From the NCBI GenBank assembly GCA_018262385.1, contig JAGSPQ010000377.1, forward strand, positions 1-5,022: DNA of 5,022 nt, read 5' to 3'. Origin of the DNA: Myxococcaceae bacterium (GTDB lineage: Bacteria > Myxococcota > Myxococcia > Myxococcales > Myxococcaceae). Of the stretch, positions 1 to 5,022 are shown piece after piece; positions within the stretch are counted from its first letter, which is position 1, and every line of letters starts with the position of its first letter. The notes beneath the pieces were generated by a model. That model was given only the letters and a program-made list of their open reading frames with translations. It searched no databases and had not been told where the DNA came from. Position numbers and translations under genes: made by a program.

Positions 1-78
1 CGACGAGCAGGGTTCGTCTTGTCGACGGGCTCGTCCACGGGGGCGATATACCCCAGTAACGCAGGGGCGCTCCCGCAC

Positions 79-891
79 ATGTCAGCCCCCTCTGGTACGA
101 CCTTCCGGGTGAAGACGACGTACTCATTGGCCGAGGTGGCGAGGTTGTTGGGGGTCGAGCCGGCCCACGCGGCCGAGCTGGCGGCGCTGGTCTACTCGCC
201 GCCGCGGGACCTCTTCGGGTTCGGTGACCTGGTGCTGCTGCGCGCCGCCAAGGGCCTGGCCGGCCAGCCGCTGCCCAAAGCGAAGCTGATCGCCGCGCTG
301 CAGAAGCTGCAGGCCCGGCTGCCCGAAGGCGCCGGAGCCACCGCGGTCGCCCTCTCCCGCCACGGCCAGCAGCTGGTGGTGGCGGTCGGCGACCAGCAGT
401 GGAACGCCCAGGACGGCCAGGGGGTGTTCGGCTTCGGACGCGCCGCCGCGCCCAGCTGGATCCAGCCCAGCGCGCGGCTGGATGCCGAGGGGCTGTTTCA
501 GCAGGCGATCGCCCTCGAAGAGCAGAGCCCTGGCGAGGCGGTCGAGCGCTACACCGAGGCGCTCGCCCAGGATCCCCGTCACGCCGACGCCCACGTCAAC
601 CTCGGGCGGCTGCTCCACACCCGCGGCCACCTGCGCGAGGCCGAGGCCCACTACGTCGCCTCGCTGGTGGTGCGCCCGGACGACTGCACCGCCACCTTCA
701 ACCTCGCGGTGGTGCTCGAGGATCTCGGCCGGGTCGACGAGGCAATCGCCCGCTACACCGAGGCGCTCCGGCTGGACGCCGGCTGCGTCGACGCCTACTT
801 CAACCTCTCGCGGCTCTACGAGAAGAAAGGCGAGAAGGTCGCCGCGCTCCGGCACCTCAAGGACTACCGGCGCCTGGTCCGCACTTCGTAG
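79..891 (+). CDS. MerR-like HTH / tetratricopeptide repeat protein
   Basis: This looks like a soluble cytoplasmic protein with a DNA-binding-like head and a protein-interaction tail; its target is unknown. Residues 14-81 resemble a MerR-type helix-turn-helix: YSLAEVARLLGV, then FGFGDLVLLRAAKGL, then an amphipathic helix ending LQARLP. Residues 90-120 form a small strand-rich stretch with QQW and GQGVFGF. Residues 136-267 hold four TPRs, the first degenerate; the clearest are HADAHVNLGRLL, CTATFNLAVVLEDLG and CVDAYFNLSRLYEKKG. No signal peptide or membrane segment is visible. I chose the ATG at 79 because the HTH starts soon after it and an AGGGG lies 11 bases upstream. A TTG at 19 in the same frame would add 20 low-complexity residues, and the frame stays open to the left edge, so a longer form is possible. 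It converges on the acyltransferase gene, so a shared function is not implied. Confidence 0.85.
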   Translation: MSAPSGTTFRVKTTYSLAEVARLLGVEPAHAAELAALVYSPPRDLFGFGDLVLLRAAKGLAGQPLPKAKLIAALQKLQARLPEGAGATAVALSRHGQQLVVAVGDQQWNAQDGQGVFGFGRAAAPSWIQPSARLDAEGLFQQAIALEEQSPGEAVERYTEALAQDPRHADAHVNLGRLLHTRGHLREAEAHYVASLVVRPDDCTATFNLAVVLEDLGRVDEAIARYTEALRLDAGCVDAYFNLSRLYEKKGEKVAALRHLKDYRRLVRTS

Positions 892-896
892 GGTCT

Positions 897-2315
897 TCAG
901 TACTGGAAGTAGATGTACGGCTGCGACTCGAAGCTGGCGATCTGCCGGATCGACAGCGCGAGCGCGATCAGCGCCAGCGTCCGCAGCCAGATCGGGCTCT
1001 CGATGAACAGCCACTGGGACTTCTCGAACACCACCTTCGGCATCGCGTAGAGGATCACGCAGGCAGCGAACGACACCCAGGCCATCGAAGACACCCGCGC
1101 CATGTCGACGGTGAAGGTGAACAACTGGCTGAACATCGCCCGGGCCAGATCCATCGTGTCGGCGCGGAAGAAGATCCGCGCGAACACCACCGCGTTGAAC
1201 ATCAGCAGCCAGCCAGAGATCTTCCTCGCCAGGCTCGCCTCGCCCTTCGGCTTGCCCACCTGCCACCAGACGATCCGCCACACCACCAGCAGGGCTCCGT
1301 GGATCCCTCCCCAGAGGAGGAACTTCCAGTCTGCCCCGTGCCACAGCCCGCCGAGCGACATCACCAGCATCAGGTTGCGCAGCGTCTGGAACTTCGAGCC
1401 CTGGTTTCCGCCCAGCGGCCGGTAGAGGTAGTCGCGCAGCCAGGTCGAGAGCGACACGTGCCACCGGTTCCAGAACTCGAACAGGTTGGTCGCGTGGTAC
1501 GGCTTGTTGAAGTTCTCCGGCCACTTGAAGCCGAACAGCGCGCCGCACCCGACCGCGATGTCCGAGTAGCCCGAGAAGTCGAAGTAGATCTGAAAGGTGT
1601 ACGCGACCGACGCCAGCGCGCACTCCGCCGCGCTGTAGCCGCCGGGGTTGGTGAAGATCGGATCCACCAGCGAGACCGCCAGCACGTCGGCGATCAGCAG
1701 CTTCTTCGCGATCCCCTGGGCGATCCGGAAGATCGCCGCCGCGCCCTCCTCCGCGGTCACCCGTGGCTTGGCGTCGAACCGCTCGAGCAGATCCTTCGAG
1801 CGGATGATCGGCCCCGCCACCACCTGGGGGAAGAACAGCAGGTACAGCGCCTGGTGAAACAGGCTGCGCTTGCCGCTGGTCTGCCGCCGGTAGACGTCGA
1901 CGATGAACGAGATCGCCTGGAAGGCGACGAACGACAGCCCGATCGGCAGCAGCATCCCGATCGGCTCGGGCTTCCACGTCAGCTCCAGCTTGCTGGCGAG
2001 CGAGCCCAACGACCCGAGGAACAGGTCGAGGTACTTGTAGATGATCAGGATCCCGAGGTGGAAGCAGAGCGCCGCGACGAGGATCGCCTTGCGCACTCCG
2101 CGCTCCTGCACCCGCTCGAGCAGGTGCCCGCCCCCCCAGTTGACCAGGCAGTACGCGGCGAAGATCACCAGCGGCGCCGGGTTCCACGCTCCGTAGAAGA
2201 CGAGGCTGGCGACGAACAGCACCATCAGCCGCGGCCAGCGGTTGTTCGAGACCGCCCAGAAGGCGGCGAACGCCACCCCCACCAGCGCGAGGAACTGGGC
2301 GCTGTGGAACATCAT
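897..2315 (-). CDS. MBOAT family O-acyltransferase (AlgI/PatA-like)
   Basis: This is a multi-spanning inner-membrane acyltransferase of 472 residues, the usual size for AlgI-type MBOAT proteins. Such enzymes take an acyl group from a cytoplasmic donor and hand it outward for O-acylation of an exported or envelope polymer. Hydrophobic segments run through the chain, for example residues 6-22, 28-60, 77-100 and 119-140. Family blocks are plain: FFPQVVAGPI (161-170), FQIYFDFSGYSDIAVG (241-256), PENFNKPYHATN (266-277), FWNRWHVSLSTWLRDYLYRPLGG (281-303, given in two overlapping parts as FWNRWHVSLS and TWLRDYLYRPLGG), and GGLWHGADW with the conserved MBOAT histidine H326, followed by GGIHG (H339). 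The C-terminus YIYFQY matches the FxYFQF-type tail common in AlgI proteins. The start is the first of two adjacent ATGs and overlaps the stop of the upstream SGNH gene, which is probably its partner. Nothing looks broken. The acyl group and acceptor glycan cannot be determined here. Confidence 0.95.
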   Translation of the reverse strand: MMFHSAQFLALVGVAFAAFWAVSNNRWPRLMVLFVASLVFYGAWNPAPLVIFAAYCLVNWGGGHLLERVQERGVRKAILVAALCFHLGILIIYKYLDLFLGSLGSLASKLELTWKPEPIGMLLPIGLSFVAFQAISFIVDVYRRQTSGKRSLFHQALYLLFFPQVVAGPIIRSKDLLERFDAKPRVTAEEGAAAIFRIAQGIAKKLLIADVLAVSLVDPIFTNPGGYSAAECALASVAYTFQIYFDFSGYSDIAVGCGALFGFKWPENFNKPYHATNLFEFWNRWHVSLSTWLRDYLYRPLGGNQGSKFQTLRNLMLVMSLGGLWHGADWKFLLWGGIHGALLVVWRIVWWQVGKPKGEASLARKISGWLLMFNAVVFARIFFRADTMDLARAMFSQLFTFTVDMARVSSMAWVSFAACVILYAMPKVVFEKSQWLFIESPIWLRTLALIALALSIRQIASFESQPYIYFQY

Positions 2316-5022
2316 TCGGGCGGACTCCACGCGTCGTACCGCCGCATCAGCTCGTCGACGAGCAGCCCGGCCAGCTTCTGGTAGCCCTCGGCGTTGAGGT
2401 GGACGTGGTCCTTGTTGGCGAGCTTCTGCTTGCGCCACTGCAGCATCGAGTCCTTGCCGCCCATCACGTCACGGGTCGACCAGAACGCGCAGCCGCTGGC
2501 GGCGGCGATCTGACGCAGCGCCGCCTGCACCTCGTTGATCGACTCGACCTCCCGCCAGCCGCCCTTGCCGCCCTTCTTCGTCATCCGATCGGTCGGCCCG
2601 AGGAACAGGCACGCCGCGCCCGGAGACGAAAGCCGCAAGGTCGCGATCACTCCCGGGTAGCTGCGCTTCATCTCGGCGATCCCCGCCGGCGACAGCGAGC
2701 TCTCGTTGGTCCCGTAGAAGAGGACGAACAGATCCGCCTGCCGCGCCTCGAGCTGCTGGGCCAGCGGCTGCTGCGCATAGGAGGCGAGCGTGGTCACGGT
2801 CGAGCCCGGCAGGCCCAGCGCGTCGTAGACGATCCCCGGGCGAATCAGCTCGTGGGACACCCCGAAGACGGTCAGCGGCCCCGGCCCGGGGTTGGCCACC
2901 GAGACCAGGTGCTTGTGGCCGGGGACCCCCAGCTCGAGCACCCGCACCGCGCTCGCCATCTGCGGCGAGGGGGTGGGGATGGCGATCGCCTTCCCGTCGA
3001 CCCGGACCTCGGGCGTGCCGCCGTCGGGTGCATCGAGGTAGTAGACCTGCACCCGCGAGAAGTCCTCCGGCCCCGCCCCCGGCTCGTCGAACGACACCTC
3101 GAGCGACGCGCCCGCCGACGCCTCGGCGCGGATCCCGGTCAGCCCCCAGGTCAGCCCCGAGGTCTTCACCGCCAGCGCGTCGGTGATCCGCCAGGTGCCG
3201 AACAGCGAGCGGTTGACGCCCGCCGCCTCGAGCCGGTCGGAGGGCTTCCCCGCCGCGATGAACCCCCGCCCCGCGTACCCGAACCGATCCGACAGCAGCC
3301 GGCGGACCTGGTCGGTGAAGTAGTGGGCGGCGGTGTGCGAGGCGCCCAGCTGCACGATCCCCACCCGGCCCGCGCCCTTCGTCTCGAGCGCGTTGAGCTT
3401 CCCGAAGAACGGCTCCAGCGCCTGGGGCTGCGAGAGGAACGCCGCGGGCGGGACCCCCGCGGGCTCGGGCGCACACAGCCCGCCGTCAATCGCCTCCAGC
3501 ACCCCGGCGTCGCGCCCGCTCTGCCCCCCCGCGGCCGGAGCGTGCGGCCCGGCCTGGCGCATCCGCCCAGCGGGCCGCGGGGAGCTGCGGGGAGTCCGCC
3601 CGCCCCGCGGCGATCCCTTGCCCGCCTCCTCGTGTTTGGCCCGCGCTCTCTCCAGCGCGGCGTCGAGCAGGTACCCCATCACGTCGCCGCCGGTGGCCAG
3701 CGGGTGGACCAGGTCCCGATTCATCAGCCCCGCCGCCCACCAGCGTGAGATCGAGCCCTCGCCGCCCATCGCCGCCTGCATGTCGTAGTAGGCGCAGCCG
3801 TTGGCGGCCGCCAGCTCCTTCATCATCGCGCCGATCTGCCGGGTCTCCATCCGGGTGGCGATCGTCTTGTCCATCCGCCAGATCCCCGCGTCCGGCGGCG
3901 CCGCGAGCAGGCACGCCGACTCGGGCACCGCGGACCTCACCCGGGTGATCAGCTCCTGCATCGACTGCTGCGCGCGCTGCGGGGTGTAGCGCCGCAGCGA
4001 CAGATCGAACGCGTCGTTGCCGCCGATCATCAGCACCACCAGCTTCGGCTTGCGCTGCTCGAGCTGCGCCTGGAACAGCGCGGCGTCCTCCCGCAGCAGC
4101 ACCTGGGCGGTGGCTCCCGGCAGCCCGATCGAGTCGAACACCACCCCCTTGCTTCCGTTCTCGAGCACCACTCCATCGAGCCGCACCGGCCCGCCGAAGG
4201 TCTTCAGCGTCAGCCGGGTCACGTTCGCCGGCACCTTCACGCTGTGGAACAGCGGCTGCCCGTCGGCGCCCGCGGTCGGAAACTCGCCCAGCGGGGTGTT
4301 GTCCGCGAACACCCGCAACGTCCCGCCGCCCGGCTGCTTCAGCAAGAACAGCTCGGCGCGCCGGGTGCCGACGGCGAGGAAGGTCGTCTCCTGGGCCCTC
4401 TCGGCCGGAGCGGTGAACGCCACTCCCCCCAGGCCTGCCAGCCGCAGCGGCCTGGCGTCGGTCACCTTCTCGATCACCCACCCACTGCTGGCCGAGCCCG
4501 AGCGGACGGTGCGCCCAGCGTTGCGGGTCGGACGATCGACGAACATGAACCCCAGCCCGCCCGAGCCGTGGCGCGCCTGCAGCAGGCGGCGGGTGACGTC
4601 GGTGATGTGGTCCGAGGCGATCAGCGAAGTGCCCAGCGTCACCACCCGCACCGGCTCGGTCGCGGTGCCGTCGGCCAGCCCGCGCAGCGCGAGGAAGAAC
4701 GGCGTCAGCGCGGTCTTCGAGCAGTCGGCGGCGACGCAGGGATCCTCGACCGGGGTGTGCGCCGCCTGGGCGCCCTTGATCAGCGACTCCCACCGCCGCG
4801 ACTCGGAATCGTTGGACTTGCGCGGAGCGCCCCCGGTGAGATCCATCTCCTCGAAGACCATCGCCCGCTCGGCCGGCTCGTTGCCCTCGGCGCCGGCGGG
4901 CTGGGGCGCCTCGCGCGAGCGCTTCGGCCACAGCGCGGCCTGAATCGTGGCCCCCGGCGTCGCGGTGAGGGTGGGAGACGGCCGCAGCCAATCCGGCAGC
5001 GGAAGAATCGACAGGATCAACG
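2312..5022 (-). CDS. Tandem SGNH/GDSL-like hydrolase or acyltransferase, N-terminus cut by window
   Basis: At least 902 residues are visible (numbered from the codon at 5020-5018); the frame is open to the right edge, so the true start is probably outside. A hydrophobic start (LILSILPLPDWL) looks like the end of a membrane anchor or signal, followed by a Pro/Ala/Glu-rich stretch to about residue 90. Two homologous SGNH modules follow. Module 1 (104-456) has LGTS with Ser132, GLPGAT (299-304), MIGGND with Asn335, and DLVH (Asp436, His439). Module 2 (534-891) has LGASH with Ser561, GLPGST (736-741), FYGTNE with Asn772, and DHVH (Asp871, His874). Each has a strand-rich insert of about 165 residues between the Ser and Gly blocks, reminiscent of the carbohydrate-binding insert in Ape1-type peptidoglycan O-acetylesterases. 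A Pro/Arg/Gly-rich linker joins them. A periplasmic acyl transferase or esterase acting with the downstream MBOAT is the likely role. A TTG at 5020 is a poor alternative start. Confidence 0.9.
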   Translation of the reverse strand, partial: LILSILPLPDWLRPSPTLTATPGATIQAALWPKRSREAPQPAGAEGNEPAERAMVFEEMDLTGGAPRKSNDSESRRWESLIKGAQAAHTPVEDPCVAADCSKTALTPFFLALRGLADGTATEPVRVVTLGTSLIASDHITDVTRRLLQARHGSGGLGFMFVDRPTRNAGRTVRSGSASSGWVIEKVTDARPLRLAGLGGVAFTAPAERAQETTFLAVGTRRAELFLLKQPGGGTLRVFADNTPLGEFPTAGADGQPLFHSVKVPANVTRLTLKTFGGPVRLDGVVLENGSKGVVFDSIGLPGATAQVLLREDAALFQAQLEQRKPKLVVLMIGGNDAFDLSLRRYTPQRAQQSMQELITRVRSAVPESACLLAAPPDAGIWRMDKTIATRMETRQIGAMMKELAAANGCAYYDMQAAMGGEGSISRWWAAGLMNRDLVHPLATGGDVMGYLLDAALERARAKHEEAGKGSPRGGRTPRSSPRPAGRMRQAGPHAPAAGGQSGRDAGVLEAIDGGLCAPEPAGVPPAAFLSQPQALEPFFGKLNALETKGAGRVGIVQLGASHTAAHYFTDQVRRLLSDRFGYAGRGFIAAGKPSDRLEAAGVNRSLFGTWRITDALAVKTSGLTWGLTGIRAEASAGASLEVSFDEPGAGPEDFSRVQVYYLDAPDGGTPEVRVDGKAIAIPTPSPQMASAVRVLELGVPGHKHLVSVANPGPGPLTVFGVSHELIRPGIVYDALGLPGSTVTTLASYAQQPLAQQLEARQADLFVLFYGTNESSLSPAGIAEMKRSYPGVIATLRLSSPGAACLFLGPTDRMTKKGGKGGWREVESINEVQAALRQIAAASGCAFWSTRDVMGGKDSMLQWRKQKLANKDHVHLNAEGYQKLAGLLVDELMRRYDAWSPPE
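2313..2328 (-). promoter_or_regulatory. Ribosome binding site and ATGA overlap coupling SGNH and MBOAT genes
   Basis: On the minus strand a GGAG (2328-2325) sits 9 bases before the ATG at 2315-2313. That ATG overlaps the TGA stop (2314-2312) of the SGNH gene as ATGA. A second ATG follows at once (2312-2310), so the MBOAT may start at either. The overlap points to one mRNA with translational coupling, the SGNH protein being made first. Confidence 0.7.
2348..3421 (-). repeat. SGNH module 2 (second copy of internal protein duplication)
   Basis: Residues 534-891 of the tandem protein. It opens with ALEPFF and contains GIVQLGASHT, YDALGLPGSTV, LFVLFYGTNES, ACLFLGPTD, SGCAFW, MGGKDS and DHVHLNAEGY, matching module 1 block by block. 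The nucleophile block G-A-S-H is close to the GDSH form of Ape1-like enzymes but with Ala for Asp. Ser561, Gly739, Asn772 and Asp871/His874 complete an apparent SGNH set. The DHVHLNAEGY segment is a more canonical C-terminal block (HLNxxGY) than module 1's, so this copy looks closer to an ordinary SGNH hydrolase. Confidence 0.85.
3574..3611. repeat. Perfect 9-bp inverted repeat inside the linker between SGNH modules
   Basis: GCCGCGGGG at 3574-3582 is the exact reverse complement of CCCCGCGGC at 3603-3611. The 20-base loop holds a second small stem (GCGG 3587-3590 with CCGC 3596-3599). A direct repeat GCGGGGAG (3577-3584 and 3587-3594) overlaps the left arm. The whole element codes for the Pro/Arg/Gly-rich linker. 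There is no T-run on either side, so it is not a standard terminator. It could simply reflect GC-rich, low-complexity coding sequence. Confidence 0.4.
3653..4711 (-). repeat. SGNH module 1 (first copy of internal protein duplication)
   Basis: Residues 104-456 of the tandem protein. It opens with ALTPFF and contains VVTLGTS, FDSIGLPGATA, LVVLMIGGND, ACLLAAPPD, NGCAYYD, MGGEGS and DLVHP. Each of these has a counterpart in the same order in module 2, so this is a duplicated unit at protein level. The nucleophile block reads G-T-S instead of G-D-S. Ser132, Gly302, Asn335 and the Asp436/His439 pair are all present, so the module could be active. The His that follows Ser in module 2 is Leu here. 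Confidence 0.85.

Noticed and set aside
2..35. Inverted repeat GACGAGC (2-8) and GCTCGTC (29-35) near the left edge, and a TATACC (47-52) as a possible -10 box
   Set aside because: Seven-base arms with a 20-base gap are expected by chance at this GC content, and no -35-like hexamer lies at a proper distance from TATACC; too weak to call a promoter or operator.
898..905. Palindrome CAGTACTG at the convergent junction, considered as a bidirectional terminator or operator
   Set aside because: It is only 8 bp with no loop and no T-run, and it falls inside the MBOAT C-terminal codons; nothing supports a function.
124..2187. A 687-codon open frame on the minus strand opposite and beside the TPR and MBOAT genes
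   Set aside because: It is rich in Arg/Gly/Ala/Asp with no recognisable motif, and it lies out of frame with the clear MBOAT and TPR genes; it is a product of GC-rich codon structure.
399..2384. A 661-codon open frame on the plus strand antisense to the MBOAT
   Set aside because: Composition is Arg/Gln/Glu/His/Pro-rich, typical of an antisense shadow of a high-GC gene; the MBOAT on the other strand has strong family motifs throughout.
3560..3562. Internal in-frame ATG (Met487) as a separate start for the second SGNH module
   Set aside because: No convincing ribosome binding site precedes it and the resulting N-terminus has no export signal, so a cytoplasmic short form seems unlikely.
3486..4991. 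A 501-codon minus-strand frame overlapping SGNH module 1, and plus-strand frames at 2399-3748 and 4017-4943
   Set aside because: All overlap the well-supported SGNH modules and show no conserved motif or sensible composition.

Overview
The window is GC-rich, with coding sequence on almost every base and strong G/C preference at third codon positions. It suggests a high-GC bacterium with a Gram-negative envelope. The MerR-like/TPR fusion and the MBOAT + SGNH pairing would suit a myxobacterium or related former 'deltaproteobacterium', but that is an inference from gene style. No rRNA, tRNA, mobile element, CRISPR array or convincing factor-independent terminator was seen.

Layout: (1) 79-891, plus strand, a 270-residue protein with an N-terminal MerR-like helix-turn-helix and four C-terminal TPRs. 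(2) 897-2315, minus strand, a complete 472-residue membrane-bound O-acyltransferase (MBOAT, AlgI/PatA type). (3) 2312 to the right edge, minus strand, a large extracytoplasmic protein cut at its N-terminus by the window, made of two consecutive SGNH/GDSL-type hydrolase modules. The plus-strand gene converges on the minus-strand pair with only 5 bp between stop codons. There is no gene-free stretch longer than about 80 bases.

The two minus-strand genes form a translationally coupled pair (ATGA overlap, SGNH gene first). Their families imply a shared job: the MBOAT passes acyl (usually acetyl) groups across the inner membrane, and SGNH partners place them on, or remove them from, an envelope or extracellular glycan. 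Known relatives in arrangement are AlgI with AlgJ/AlgX, PatA/PatB and DltB/DltD. The most notable feature is that the SGNH partner is an internal duplication in one polypeptide. Both copies keep a Ser, Gly, Asn and Asp-x-x-His set, but both have lost the Asp of the classical GDS motif (GTS in the first, GAS in the second). The glycan substrate cannot be read from this window.
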